A stretch of 64,000 nt of DNA from Anaerococcus sp. AGMB09787 (GCF_022808955.1 NZ_JAKZEY010000001.1:1-64000); one strand, 5' to 3'; counted from the stretch's first letter, positions 1 through 8,779 are shown. The notes: generated from the sequence alone by a model not told the origin. Translations and numbers: made by a program.

Positions 1-3
1 TAT

Positions 4-1428
4 ATGTACGACGCTATAATTATTGGTGGAGGAGTTACTGGCTCATCAGTAGCTTTTTATCTATCAAAAAATGAGGGAAAGTTTCTTTTATTAGAAAAAC
101 ATGAAGATGTTTGTTGTGAAACAAGTAAGGCAAATTCTGGAATTTGTCATGGTGGATATGATGCTCAGCCTGGAACAATGAAAGCAAAAATGAATGTAAA
201 GGGAAATCAGATGATGGAAGAACTTTCCAAAACTTTATCTTTTCCTTATAAAAAAATAGGAACATTGGTGCTTTGCCACAATAAAGAAAATTTTGGTGGT
301 TTAAAGGAGCTTTACAATTTTGGTATAGCAAATGGCGTTAAAGGAATGAAAATTATCTACAAAGACGAAATACTTGCTATGGAACCAAATGTAGAAGAGG
401 ATGTATATGCAGCCTTGTATTGTGCGGAAGCTGGAATTGTAGATCCATTTTTGATGAATATATCTTTTGCAGAAGTAGCCAATATGAATGGAGTAGAATT
501 TGAATTTAACAAAAAAGTTATTAATATAAGCAAAGAAGACAATCGTTGGTTAGTAGAAACTGAAGATGGTGAAATTTATCAAAGTAAAACCGTAATTAAT
601 TGTGCAGGTTTGTATTCTGATCAATTACATAATATGGTTTCTGACGATAAATTTACAATAAAAGCTAGAAGAGGAGAATATCTACTTTTAGATAAAGAAA
701 CAAAAGGATTTGTTAATCATGTAGTGTTTAATCTACCTACAAATAAAGGCAAGGGAATTTTGATCACACCGACAATAGATGATAATACACTTGTAGGACC
801 TACATCAGATTATATCGATGATAAGTCTGACACTAAATCTACTAGAGAGCACTTGGAAGAAGTTATAGAAAAATCAAATGATACAGTAAAAAATGTCCCT
901 GTTAATATGGTAATTACATCTTTTTCAGGAAATAGAGCTCATGAAGTTGGAGGAGATTTTATCTTACAGGAATCAGTAGAGGGATTTTTTGATTGTGTAG
1001 GTATAGAATCACCTGGACTCACCTCCGCACCTGCTATAGGAGAGTACATGGCAGGACTTGTAAAGGAAAAAATAAGCTTACTATCAAAAGAAAACTTTGA
1101 TACCAATAGAAAAGCGCTACCTAAAACTTCAGAAATGAGTCTTGAGGAACATGAAAATTTGATAAAAGAGAATCCTAAGTATGGAAGAATAATTTGCAGG
1201 TGTGAAAATGTAACTGAAGGTGAAATCATAGATGCTATAAATAGACCTCTCGGAGCAAGGAGTGTAGATGGAATTAAAAGAAGAGTTAGGGCTACAGCTG
1301 GAAGATGTCAAGGGGGATTTTGTCTTCCTAGAGTAATGGAAATTCTTTCTAGAGAACTTGGTATTGACTTTGAAGAAGTTACAAAAGGATCCAAAAAATC
1401 AAGATATTTGCAACAAAGGGTGAAATAG
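4..1428 (+). CDS. GlpA-like FAD-dependent glycerol-3-phosphate dehydrogenase family protein with BFD [2Fe-2S] domain
   Basis: A 474-residue flavoprotein of the GlpA/LhgO (DAO) family. The N-terminus has the dinucleotide-binding motif GGGVTGSSVA (residues 8-17). An FAD oxidase fold follows to about residue 370. The C-terminal 90 residues form a BFD-like [2Fe-2S] domain with the cysteine pattern CRC (near 397-399) and GRCQGGFC (near 432-439). Anaerobic GlpA enzymes oxidise glycerol-3-phosphate to dihydroxyacetone phosphate, but related family members act on 2-hydroxyglutarate or other hydroxyacids, so the substrate is inferred. It is followed after 9 bases by a second flavoprotein and then by a DUF1667 protein, a common clostridial trio. 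The ATG lies 3 bases inside the window, so its ribosome binding site and any promoter are out of view. Confidence 0.85.
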   Translation: MYDAIIIGGGVTGSSVAFYLSKNEGKFLLLEKHEDVCCETSKANSGICHGGYDAQPGTMKAKMNVKGNQMMEELSKTLSFPYKKIGTLVLCHNKENFGGLKELYNFGIANGVKGMKIIYKDEILAMEPNVEEDVYAALYCAEAGIVDPFLMNISFAEVANMNGVEFEFNKKVINISKEDNRWLVETEDGEIYQSKTVINCAGLYSDQLHNMVSDDKFTIKARRGEYLLLDKETKGFVNHVVFNLPTNKGKGILITPTIDDNTLVGPTSDYIDDKSDTKSTREHLEEVIEKSNDTVKNVPVNMVITSFSGNRAHEVGGDFILQESVEGFFDCVGIESPGLTSAPAIGEYMAGLVKEKISLLSKENFDTNRKALPKTSEMSLEEHENLIKENPKYGRIICRCENVTEGEIIDAINRPLGARSVDGIKRRVRATAGRCQGGFCLPRVMEILSRELGIDFEEVTKGSKKSRYLQQRVK

Positions 1429-1437
1429 GAGCTTAGT

Positions 1438-2697
1438 ATGAAAAATTATGACTTAGTAATAGTAGGTGGCGGACCTGCAGGACTTGGAGCAGCCGTAAAA
1501 GCTTATGATGAAGGTATAAAAAATATATTAATAGTTGAAAGAGATTTGGTTTTGGGCGGTATATTAAATCAATGTATTCATAACGGATTTGGTCTACATC
1601 GATTTGGTGAAGAATTGACAGGACCTGAGTATGCTCAAAGATTTATAGATCAAGTAAAACAAAGAGATATAGATGTATTATTGGATACAATTGTCTTAGA
1701 CATAAGTCCTGATAAAGAATTAACTCTAATGAATCAAATAAATGGTATGTTTACTATAGTACCAAAGGCAATAATACTCGCTATGGGTTGCAGAGAAAGA
1801 CCTAGGGGAGCCTTAAATATTCCAGGATCTCGTCCTGCAGGAGTATTTAGTGCAGGAACTGCTCAAAGAATGGTAAATATTGAAGGCTATATGCCAGGTA
1901 AAAAAGTAGTAATTTTAGGATCCGGAGATATAGGTCTTATAATGGCTAGAAGAATGACCTTAGAGGGAGCAAAAGTTCAATGTGTGGCAGAAATAATGCC
2001 ATATTCTGGAGGATTAAAAAGAAATATAGTTCAATGTCTAAATGACTATGATATTCCTTTGTATTTTTCAACAACAGTTTCGGAAATAGTTGGAAAAGAT
2101 AGGCTAGAGGGAGTTTATTTATCTAAAGTAGACGATAATATGAAAGTAATACCTGGCAGTGAAAAATATTTTGAATGTGATACCTTACTTCTTTCAGTAG
2201 GCTTGATTCCTGAAAATGAACTTTCAAAATCTGCTGGAGTAAAACTTGATAGAAAAACTAAAGGATCTGTAGTATCTGATAGACTTATGACATCAGTAGA
2301 TGGAATATTTGCTTGTGGTAATGTTCTTCATGTTCACGATCTTGTCGACTATGTTTCTGAAGAATCTGAAATTGCTGCAACGAATGCGGCAGCTTATATA
2401 AACGGACAATTAAAAGAAGCTAAAAGTCAAAAGGTAGAAGTAAAGGCTGGTACAGGAATATCCTATACTATACCTCAATACCTTCACTATGATACAATGC
2501 CTGAAAATTTAACTATAAGATTTAGAGTAAATGGAGTCTATGAAAAAAAGACAATTGCTCTTTATGTTGATGGAAGAGAGATAAAGAAAAGAAAGAAAAA
2601 AATCCTAGCTCCAGGCGAAATGGAAAAAATTGATTTAAATAAAGAGGATTTAAATCCTGAAATTTCAGAAATCGAGATTAAATTGGAGGAAATATGA
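1438..2697 (+). CDS. NAD(P)/FAD-dependent pyridine nucleotide-disulfide oxidoreductase, partner of the GlpA-like protein
   Basis: A 419-residue flavoprotein. The FAD motif GGGPAGLGAA is at residues 10-19, and a second nucleotide-binding motif GSGDIG is near residues 161-166. A C-terminal FACGN segment of the FAD-binding type follows. It begins 9 bases after the GlpA-like gene and overlaps the DUF1667 gene by 4 bases, so the three are surely co-translated. In characterised or predicted anaerobic glycerol-3-phosphate systems such a protein passes electrons from the GlpA-type subunit to NAD or another carrier; that role is inferred from context. The ATG is preceded by AGGAGCTTAGT, a good ribosome binding site. 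Confidence 0.85.
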   Translation: MKNYDLVIVGGGPAGLGAAVKAYDEGIKNILIVERDLVLGGILNQCIHNGFGLHRFGEELTGPEYAQRFIDQVKQRDIDVLLDTIVLDISPDKELTLMNQINGMFTIVPKAIILAMGCRERPRGALNIPGSRPAGVFSAGTAQRMVNIEGYMPGKKVVILGSGDIGLIMARRMTLEGAKVQCVAEIMPYSGGLKRNIVQCLNDYDIPLYFSTTVSEIVGKDRLEGVYLSKVDDNMKVIPGSEKYFECDTLLLSVGLIPENELSKSAGVKLDRKTKGSVVSDRLMTSVDGIFACGNVLHVHDLVDYVSEESEIAATNAAAYINGQLKEAKSQKVEVKAGTGISYTIPQYLHYDTMPENLTIRFRVNGVYEKKTIALYVDGREIKKRKKKILAPGEMEKIDLNKEDLNPEISEIEIKLEEI

Positions 2698-3056
2698 AAA
2701 AGAATTTTACATGCATAAATTGCCCCTTAGGCTGCCAAGTAGAAGTAACTTTAGACGAAAATAGAGAAATTTTAGATATCAGTGGAAATTCTTGTAAATT
2801 GGGTGAAAAATATGTAAGAAATGAAATTAAAAATCCAAGAAGAATGCTAACTTCAACAGTAAAACTTCTAGGTTCAAAATATTATTCAGTTCCTGTGAAA
2901 ACCAAAGAAGCAATTCCTAAAGATAAAATTTTTGCATGCATGAAAGAAATAAATGAGGTAGAAATAAAGGCACCTGTAAATGTAGGAGATATAGTAAAAA
3001 GAGATATTGCATCAACAGGAATAGACCTTGTAGCAACTGCAAACAGAACAAATTAA
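2694..3056 (+). CDS. DUF1667 cysteine-rich small redox protein
   Basis: A 120-residue protein matching the DUF1667 family. The N-terminus has clustered cysteines, CINCPLGC at residues 7-14 and a further Cys at about 33 (GNSCKLG). These look like metal or iron-sulfur ligands, so it may be a small electron carrier for the two upstream flavoproteins. The start overlaps the stop of the upstream gene in an ATGA arrangement. The biochemical function of DUF1667 is not established as far as I know. The assignment to the operon is firm, but the redox role is inferred from the cysteines and neighbours. Confidence 0.8.
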   Translation: MKKNFTCINCPLGCQVEVTLDENREILDISGNSCKLGEKYVRNEIKNPRRMLTSTVKLLGSKYYSVPVKTKEAIPKDKIFACMKEINEVEIKAPVNVGDIVKRDIASTGIDLVATANRTN

Positions 3057-3240
3057 AAAAGTCTATATTAATAAGCTGATCACATAAAGATCTGACTACT
3101 AATAAAGTAGAAATTATTAATAAGGATCTGTAATTATTGTGTGTATTAACCTAAATCCTGATGCAGGAGTAAGGGTTGATACCAAAATAAGAATTTTTCT
3201 TATCGAACTTTCCTTAATTGATTATTTAAATATTTTAAAA

Positions 3241-3278
3241 ATTAATCAGAGGCTAGAAATTTCTAACCTCTGATTAAT
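3241..3278. terminator. Bidirectional terminator-like hairpin
   Basis: A perfect 12-base stem ATTAATCAGAGG / CCTCTGATTAAT encloses a 14-base AT-rich loop. It lies between the convergent DUF1667 and cell-wall hydrolase genes, and A/T-rich runs flank it on both sides. The rest of 3057-3240 shows no gene. A small ATAAGAA/TTCTTAT inverted repeat near 3189-3204 is the only other structure I see there. Confidence 0.7.
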
Positions 3279-3311
3279 TAACTTTGTTAATTATTTTTTA
3301 CTATAGCAATT

Positions 3312-5090
3312 TTATTTTTTATACTTGTAAGTTTCGTTATTAGTTCCTCCTACAAGTCTATAGTATCTTACAGGTAGTCCACGTCCATCTCCCATATAGC
3401 CCTTTCTAGGGGTTATGCTTACACTATTTGGTGAATAAGACATGTGGATTATTGTATCATCTTGTTCATTTAGAATAAAGCCTGTGTGACCGTCAGCTCC
3501 TGCTGATGCTCCAGGGTAACCTGCCACGAATATATCTCCATATCTTATATCTGATTCGTCTATTTGATACATTACCTTACCCTCTGCTCCCAGTTTAAAT
3601 AGGGTTTCAGTATTTCCTATTGCAGCTCCTTTTTCCAAGAATCCACCGTAGATTAATGACCTATAAACAGCAGAAGAGCAATCAGCAGAGTAGTCTGATG
3701 TTCTTCCTTGCCAGCTCATATCATAGGTTAGACCTGCATTTCTTGCTGTAAACATCCATTCTATAGCCTTATCAACGCTCTTTGTAGAGTTTTCAACAGG
3801 CTTTGCTATTCCATTTTTGTCTACCTTATAGGTTATGCCCTTTTGGGTTATTTGTTTGTTTCCTGTTAGTCCATTTTCACTAAAGTAATAGAGAGTACCG
3901 TCTATATTCCAAATTCCTTCTTGGATATAGCCATTTTCATTGGTGTGGTATTTGTTACCCTTATAGTTTATCCAAGCATTCTTAGGGTTTATAGCTAGAC
4001 CCTTTTGGTTAACCTTGTAATATTTGCCATTTAGCATTACTTCCCTATTTTGAAGCATTATGCCATCTTTTTCAAAGATATAGTTATTGTTGTTTACATT
4101 TTGTAGGCCTTTAAGGATCTTGCCATCAGATCCTGTCCTATAGGTTTTACCATCTATGGCAAACCAGTAGTTTTTAGGATTTATAATCTTTCCTGTCTTA
4201 TCAGTCATAAATAATTGATCGTCATTGATAGTTTTTAGACTTGTATCAATAGCCCCATCCTTATCAAAGTTATAGTAGTCATCTCCTACCTTACTTATGC
4301 CCTTTAAGACTTTTCCGCTCTCATCTGTCCTATAAATTTTGCCATTAAAGCTTACCCAGCTATCTGTCTTGACTTGAAGTTCTCCATCTTCTCCTGCCTC
4401 ATAGTAGGTATCTTCATTGATTAGTTTTATATTTGTTTTTACTTGACCTTGACTATCGTAGTAATACTTTTTGCCATCTACTTCATTTATACCTTTTGTA
4501 TAGACTTCTTCTTCAAAGTTATTTTTATTTTCTTTGTCATTTTCTTGATATGATCCAGAATAATTATTGACTTTGGCTTTTACATAAGCATCTAAGTCAA
4601 AATCAGCATATTTGATGACATCTGAAGATTCTTCTTCACCCATACTATAAGTTGTGATCGATTTTTCTTCAGTGGCTTCTCTAGATTCTAGCTCTCCTTC
4701 TGATGCTGAATCTATCTTTTCTTCTGAATTTACCTCAGCAAAATCTTCTAGGGAATAGGTTGCGATAGTAAGAGTATCTTCTTTTTCAGAAGCTTCTAAT
4801 GTCTCGGCAGGAGTTTCTTCTTCATTTTCTTCTGCCTCTTCGCTTACTTTTTCTGTTAGATCTTCTTCATCTATATTTTGTAGGTTAAATACTTCATCAT
4901 CTAGGGAATAGGTTGAATAACCTACTATATCATTAACCTTAGTGTCATCGCTTGAATTTTCTAGATAATCCTTGGCATTCTCTTCGTTCTTGCTAATTTC
5001 TTCTTCAGCAAATACTTTTTCAATAGGTGCTAAAGTTGATGATAAGAAGAGAGTTGATGCAAGTAGTATAGTCTTGTTTAGTTTTCTCAT
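3312..5090 (-). CDS. Secreted cell-wall hydrolase: glucan/choline-binding-type repeats plus C-terminal Amidase_5-like peptidase domain
   Basis: A 592-residue exported protein. Residues 1-28 are a signal peptide ending VFAEEE. Residues 30-190 are low-complexity and acidic and carry three short copies of a (S/A/T)TYS(L/M) motif, at about 59, 110 and 147. Residues 195-435 are cell-wall-binding repeats of the form GKxYRTDxxGKxLKG. The last 150 residues resemble bacteriophage-type peptidoglycan amidohydrolases (NlpC/P60-like, Amidase_5). They have a likely catalytic Cys in SADCSSAVYRSL (about 471), a His in ADGHTGF (about 535) and a second polar position in IIHMSYS. It probably cleaves peptidoglycan peptides during growth or autolysis. 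It is monocistronic, with its own strong promoter. Confidence 0.8.
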   Translation of the reverse strand: MRKLNKTILLASTLFLSSTLAPIEKVFAEEEISKNEENAKDYLENSSDDTKVNDIVGYSTYSLDDEVFNLQNIDEEDLTEKVSEEAEENEEETPAETLEASEKEDTLTIATYSLEDFAEVNSEEKIDSASEGELESREATEEKSITTYSMGEEESSDVIKYADFDLDAYVKAKVNNYSGSYQENDKENKNNFEEEVYTKGINEVDGKKYYYDSQGQVKTNIKLINEDTYYEAGEDGELQVKTDSWVSFNGKIYRTDESGKVLKGISKVGDDYYNFDKDGAIDTSLKTINDDQLFMTDKTGKIINPKNYWFAIDGKTYRTGSDGKILKGLQNVNNNNYIFEKDGIMLQNREVMLNGKYYKVNQKGLAINPKNAWINYKGNKYHTNENGYIQEGIWNIDGTLYYFSENGLTGNKQITQKGITYKVDKNGIAKPVENSTKSVDKAIEWMFTARNAGLTYDMSWQGRTSDYSADCSSAVYRSLIYGGFLEKGAAIGNTETLFKLGAEGKVMYQIDESDIRYGDIFVAGYPGASAGADGHTGFILNEQDDTIIHMSYSPNSVSITPRKGYMGDGRGLPVRYYRLVGGTNNETYKYKK

Positions 5091-5162
5091 TAGTCCCCTC
5101 TATTATTACAATATGTTTACAATCTATAAGTCTATTATCTGAATTTTTTTCATTTCAAAATT

Positions 5163-5191
5163 ATTATAGACCAATTTCAGCAAAATTGCAA
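5163..5191 (-). promoter_or_regulatory. Sigma-A-type promoter of the cell-wall hydrolase
   Basis: On the minus strand, -35 TTGCAA (5186-5191), a 17-base spacer and a perfect -10 TATAAT (5163-5168) lie about 70 bases before the ATG at 5090. The remainder of 5192-5352 is AT-rich and shows no gene. Confidence 0.75.
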
Positions 5192-5352
5192 CAAAAAAGT
5201 TACATATTTTTGTTTTTTTGTAATAATTTCACCCTACCAAGACTTTACAGATATTTATCCAACTAGTATTTTTTAATTCTCGTATGTTTTAGCTCATCAA
5301 AAATCTTCAATTACAATTCTTGATTTCAGGACTAAGCTCATAAGTCTTCCTA

Positions 5353-6165
5353 TCAAAGAACACTCAACCTATTCTTATGGAAGTAATTGGTAAAGAATGT
5401 TTGTATAGATCCAATCAAGATATTTGCGATAGATCCCATAATCATAATCTTCCTAAAATTATCAGTCATTTGAGCCATCTCTACAGTAAGGCCATTAGCA
5501 CTTTCAGAACTTGTAATTGAGGCAGAAAATCCTAGCTCTATTGCCTTGTAACCAAAGAAGGAAAAGATTATAAAGAGAACTATGCTAATAAGGATATAGA
5601 CTAGGATAGGTCCAAATTTACCAAGGTCCTTGAAGGTCCTATCACTTCCTATAGTTATAGATGCTGTTATTCTACTTATTCCTGAAAATAAGGATGATAA
5701 AACGATCAAGACCATCAATCCTATATCCATTATTCTAAGCTCATAAAGTCCATCCCTTATGATGGCAAATAAGCTCCTAAGTCCTTCTATAGGTCCTTCT
5801 CCTGATGATAGACTCATAAAGATAAAGAATTCAACTACAAATAAGATTGCTAGTATTAGACTCATTACCATCATATTTATAATCCTTGATGAAGTTACCC
5901 CTGATGACTTTATAGGTAGTACATCATAAAAGGCTGCATTTTGTCCATAAAAGCTCTTATAATCATTGATTATGACCATAACCATAGATAAGGCAAAGGA
6001 TAAAAACATTGCCAAGATAGCAAAGGCTAGGATTATTTGCAAAAAGCTTGAGTCAAAACTCTTATTTAAAAAGTTCAAGATAATTGTCGCTAGAAAGGAT
6101 AGGATTACCCAAGGAAGGGCATCCCTCAAGTTTTCCTTTAATTGGTGTTTTAATAGCTTAATCAT
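5353..6165 (-). CDS. ABC-2 type transporter permease
   Basis: A 270-residue integral membrane protein with about six hydrophobic segments, for example near residues 18-30, 43-68, 92-115, 148-166, 188-208 and 238-258. It has no signal peptide. It overlaps the preceding ATPase gene by 4 bases and completes a GntR-ATPase-permease operon. In Firmicutes such YtrABC-like sets export antimicrobial or cell-envelope-active compounds or affect envelope stress, but the substrate cannot be read from the sequence. The start is supported by a GAGG ribosome binding site 8 bases upstream. Confidence 0.8.
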   Translation of the reverse strand: MIKLLKHQLKENLRDALPWVILSFLATIILNFLNKSFDSSFLQIILAFAILAMFLSFALSMVMVIINDYKSFYGQNAAFYDVLPIKSSGVTSSRIINMMVMSLILAILFVVEFFIFMSLSSGEGPIEGLRSLFAIIRDGLYELRIMDIGLMVLIVLSSLFSGISRITASITIGSDRTFKDLGKFGPILVYILISIVLFIIFSFFGYKAIELGFSASITSSESANGLTVEMAQMTDNFRKIMIMGSIANILIGSIQTFFTNYFHKNRLSVL

Positions 6166-6857
6166 TGAAATACCTCCTCAAAATATTCTTCTACTCCCAT
6201 CTTGTGGATTTCTCTTAGATCGTCTATAGACTCTTCTAGGATTATTTTTCCATCTGATAGGAAAACTACCTTGTCTAAGAGCCTTTCGATTTGGCTAATA
6301 AGGTGGGTTGATATTATCATTAGGCCATCATGGTCAAAATTATCAATGATAACATCTATAATCTTTTTTCTAGCTGCAGGGTCGATTCCACTCATAGGCT
6401 CATCTAAGAGGTAGAGGTCAGACTTCCTAGATAAAGATAGGGCAATTTGTACCTTATCCTTCATGCCCTTGGACATATTCTTTAGTTTCATATCCATATC
6501 AAGCTTGAAGTCGTTTATTATTTTCTCAAACTTTTCCCTAGAGAAATCTTCAAAAAATTCTCTATATAGCTTAGCTACTTGCTTTAAATTGTAGGAATCA
6601 TCCGAAGGCAAGTGGTCAGGTTGGTAGGACACCTTATTCTTGGTTATATAATTTGGCTCATCTCCTCCTATCCTTACCTCTCCCTTATAGTTTTTCTCAA
6701 GACCTGCCAGTATTCTAAGGAGGGTGGTCTTGCCCGAACCATTTGGTCCCAAGAGTCCTACTATCTCTCCCTTCTTTAGAGATAGATTTAATCCATCTAG
6801 AACCGGTTTTCTCTTGTAGGTCATTTTTAAATTATTAATCTCTAACATTCTTTCCAT
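6162..6857 (-). CDS. ABC transporter ATP-binding protein
   Basis: A 231-residue nucleotide-binding subunit. It has Walker A GPNGSGKTT (about 38-46), the signature region MSKGMKDK (about 128-135, a degenerate LSGGQ), Walker B DLYLLDEPMSG (about 146-156) and a switch His in ISTHLISQ. The first ATG overlaps the end of the regulator gene. A second ATG at 6848 gives a more usual N-terminus MLEINNLKMTY, so the first three residues are uncertain. It works with the downstream permease, and the upstream YtrA-type GntR regulator probably controls both. Confidence 0.85.
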   Translation of the reverse strand: MERMLEINNLKMTYKRKPVLDGLNLSLKKGEIVGLLGPNGSGKTTLLRILAGLEKNYKGEVRIGGDEPNYITKNKVSYQPDHLPSDDSYNLKQVAKLYREFFEDFSREKFEKIINDFKLDMDMKLKNMSKGMKDKVQIALSLSRKSDLYLLDEPMSGIDPAARKKIIDVIIDNFDHDGLMIISTHLISQIERLLDKVVFLSDGKIILEESIDDLREIHKMGVEEYFEEVFQ

Positions 6858-7201
6858 AAATTATCAATTCCTTTCAAGGCCCTCTCTTTTGATATTTTAA
6901 GGTCTTTGGCACTTTTTATAAAATCCCTACATATTATTTCAAAGGAATCATTTGACAGAGACCTTATTAGCTCCTCATCTTCTGTAACAAACCTACCCGA
7001 AGTCCTTTTGCTTCTGGCAAGCTCCTCTCTTTCTAGCTCCTGGAGGGCTCTCTGGACTGTATTAGGATTTACTCCATAGTCTTTGGCAAGTTGTCTAACA
7101 GAATCGAGTCTTTCTCCAGGAGCCCATACGCCACTTGATATCTTAGACTTAAAATCTTCCAATATTTGAAGATATATGGGCCTATCATTATCAAATTCCA
7201 T
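6842..7201 (-). CDS. GntR family transcriptional regulator, YtrA subfamily
   Basis: A 119-residue regulator with an N-terminal winged helix-turn-helix (residues about 5-75, including VRQLAKDYGVNPNTVQRAL) and only a short C-terminal helical tail, as in the YtrA subgroup. I chose the ATG at 7201 because AAAGGAG lies 5 bases before it. An upstream in-frame ATG at 7216 would place that Shine-Dalgarno inside the gene. It is the first gene of the ABC operon and probably represses it, relieved by a ligand or envelope stress. It overlaps the ATPase gene by 16 bases. Confidence 0.85.
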   Translation of the reverse strand: MEFDNDRPIYLQILEDFKSKISSGVWAPGERLDSVRQLAKDYGVNPNTVQRALQELEREELARSKRTSGRFVTEDEELIRSLSNDSFEIICRDFIKSAKDLKISKERALKGIDNLWKEC

Positions 7202-7236
7202 AGGAACTCCTTTCATTTGTATTTTTTTGTATCTTT

Positions 7237-7254
7237 GTATTAATCTCTTAGTAC
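7237..7254 (-). promoter_or_regulatory. Candidate GntR operator within the promoter of the ABC operon
   Basis: An 18-base imperfect palindrome, GTACTAA-GAGA-TTAATAC on the minus strand, with half-sites matching at 6 of 7 positions. It overlaps a plausible promoter (-35 TTGTAC about 7250-7255, 17-base spacer, weak -10 GATACA). GT-to-AC palindromes are typical of YtrA-type GntR operators, so autoregulation is likely. The remaining bases up to 7430 hold no gene that I can support. Confidence 0.55.
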
Positions 7255-7430
7255 AATGATATTATATATCCCTATTTTTATTTTTGCAAGTCTTTTTTGA
7301 AATTTTTAAAAAAATTTTATTAACGATTATAAACATAGGGTTTGCTTGGAGCTAGCAAGTAAAAGGATTGGGATTAAAAATTTGACCAATGAAAGATTTA
7401 TAAAGGTGGGAGAGGGAAATCTTCGCAATC

Positions 7431-7456
7431 AAAAAGCCCCAGATTAGTCTGGAGCT
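7431..7456 (-). terminator. Rho-independent terminator of the small membrane protein gene
   Basis: Read on the minus strand, the stem AGCTCCAG / CTGGGGCT with a 6-base loop is followed by TTTTTG. It sits just downstream of the gene ending at 7480. Confidence 0.75.
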
Positions 7457-7479
7457 AGATAGTAGTTGATATAAGTTTC

Positions 7480-7752
7480 TTAGATAAGAATATTTATAAG
7501 GATGGCAAGGACTACCATAAGGACAAAAGCTAGGGGGATGGTTATTCCTATCATCCTATCAGATCTAATTTTATTAAAGCTCTTGTTGGTAAGGTAGTAG
7601 GCTGATACAGAACTAAGGGTAACTACAGCAGCAAACAAGAATGTAAAGACTGTGTCAAAGCCTTTCATAAATATTCTTGAGATTAAAAATATAAGGGTTG
7701 GTGTGGATACATACAAGGCATACCAACCAAAGGACATGGACTTATTTTTCAT
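7480..7752 (-). CDS. Small three-helix membrane protein of unknown function
   Basis: A 90-residue hydrophobic protein with about three membrane segments (residues about 10-28, 35-52 and 68-90) and a basic loop NKSFNKIRSDR between the second and third. It has a clear ribosome binding site (AAAGGAAG) and its own terminator, so it is a real single-gene unit. I do not recognise a family. Its layout, with YYL-x-N-x-KSF before the last helix, resembles the small membrane protein at 50144-50425 and suggests they are paralogues. Confidence 0.6.
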   Translation of the reverse strand: MKNKSMSFGWYALYVSTPTLIFLISRIFMKGFDTVFTFLFAAVVTLSSVSAYYLTNKSFNKIRSDRMIGITIPLAFVLMVVLAILINILI

Positions 7753-7797
7753 AGCTTCTTCCTTTCTTTGTTATAAAATATCAGCTACAAGTTTTTA

Positions 7798-7823
7798 CAA
7801 AAAAAGAGAGGCTTAGCTCTCTT
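7798..7823 (-). terminator. Rho-independent terminator after the lipoprotein gene
   Basis: The minus-strand stem AAGAGAG / CTCTCTT is followed directly by a run of T residues. It closes the long gyrase-sigB-lipoprotein gene string. Confidence 0.75.
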
Positions 7824-7828
7824 CTTAA

Positions 7829-8779
7829 TTAGTTTCCTGGATACATGGTTGATGATCCTGGATACATTATTCCAATTTCGTTTATTATAAGACCTATGTC
7901 ACCAAAGCCTGTTTCTTCTAGTTTCTTTTGGGCCCTAGTGTAGGCTAGATCTATGTCAGAATTAGGAATTTGGCTTACTACGTCTGGATCAAATTCGTAT
8001 AGGTCTACTAGCATTTGTTTGAAGTCTTCGTAGTCCTTGTCGGATTGACCAAAGGTTAGGGTTTCTTGACTTGCTTCTTCTACTTGAGGAATCTCTCCAA
8101 GGAGGTCTTTTCCTACCATATTGGCATAGTCAGTGTAGTAGCCATCCTTCTTTTCTTGATAGGCTTTTTTGAAAGCTTCTTCTAAGCTTTTATCAGTAAT
8201 TTCGTTTACCTTTTCTTGGTTATAGCCTAGGCTAATTAGGTAATTTCTTTCATTTATGAATTTATCTGTAACCTTATCCTCGCTCTTTGGCCAGGAGTAT
8301 TTTACCTCAACGCTATCTAGAGGGAATTTCTTGGATAGGTCCTTGTAGTCCTTAGCTAATTCTTGGAAGATAAAGTCCTTTATATCCCAATAGCCTGTTT
8401 CTTCACTGGCCTTTTTGGCATCTGCATAGTATTTTTCTAGGTCTTCATCACTTAGCTTATCTAGGATAGCTTCATCGAATTGTCCAATTTCTACTATGGC
8501 ATCTCTTAGTTTGGCATGGTCAAGGTCTGTTGCCTTTTCTTCATTTTCTTCCTTGATTTCTTTTTCTTCTTTATTTTCTTCAGTGTCTGTATTTTCCTTA
8601 GTTTCTGTACTTTCTTGATCTTCTTTAGCTTCTTGCTTAGAAACTTCTAGGATTTCGCTAGATTCCAAAGCTTTTTCTATGGTTTGGTCAGATATATTTT
8701 GCCCTTCTCCTACTTGGTTGGCGCATCCACTAAGGGTTAATGCTAGTGCTAGAGCTGTGATTGTACTTTTAATTTTCAT
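7829..8779 (-). CDS. Repeat-containing lipoprotein of unknown function downstream of sigB
   Basis: A 316-residue exported lipoprotein. The N-terminus is a type II signal with lipobox LSGC (Cys 19). Residues 35-85 are an extremely Glu/Lys-rich linker. The rest contains three diverged copies of a roughly 45-residue helical unit, starting near residues 88, 174 and 250. Each follows a pattern like L(S/T)D-x-(D/S)L-x-x-(Y/A)-x-x-A-x-x-K, and the first and third also share ETG-x-x-DI. The gene begins 25 bases after sigB, with a good AAAGGAG site, and is followed by a terminator, so it is the last gene of the gyrase/sigB string. I do not recognise the family. Position suggests an envelope protein linked to the sigma-B-type response, which is only inference. 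Confidence 0.7.
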   Translation of the reverse strand: MKIKSTITALALALTLSGCANQVGEGQNISDQTIEKALESSEILEVSKQEAKEDQESTETKENTDTEENKEEKEIKEENEEKATDLDHAKLRDAIVEIGQFDEAILDKLSDEDLEKYYADAKKASEETGYWDIKDFIFQELAKDYKDLSKKFPLDSVEVKYSWPKSEDKVTDKFINERNYLISLGYNQEKVNEITDKSLEEAFKKAYQEKKDGYYTDYANMVGKDLLGEIPQVEEASQETLTFGQSDKDYEDFKQMLVDLYEFDPDVVSQIPNSDIDLAYTRAQKKLEETGFGDIGLIINEIGIMYPGSSTMYPGN

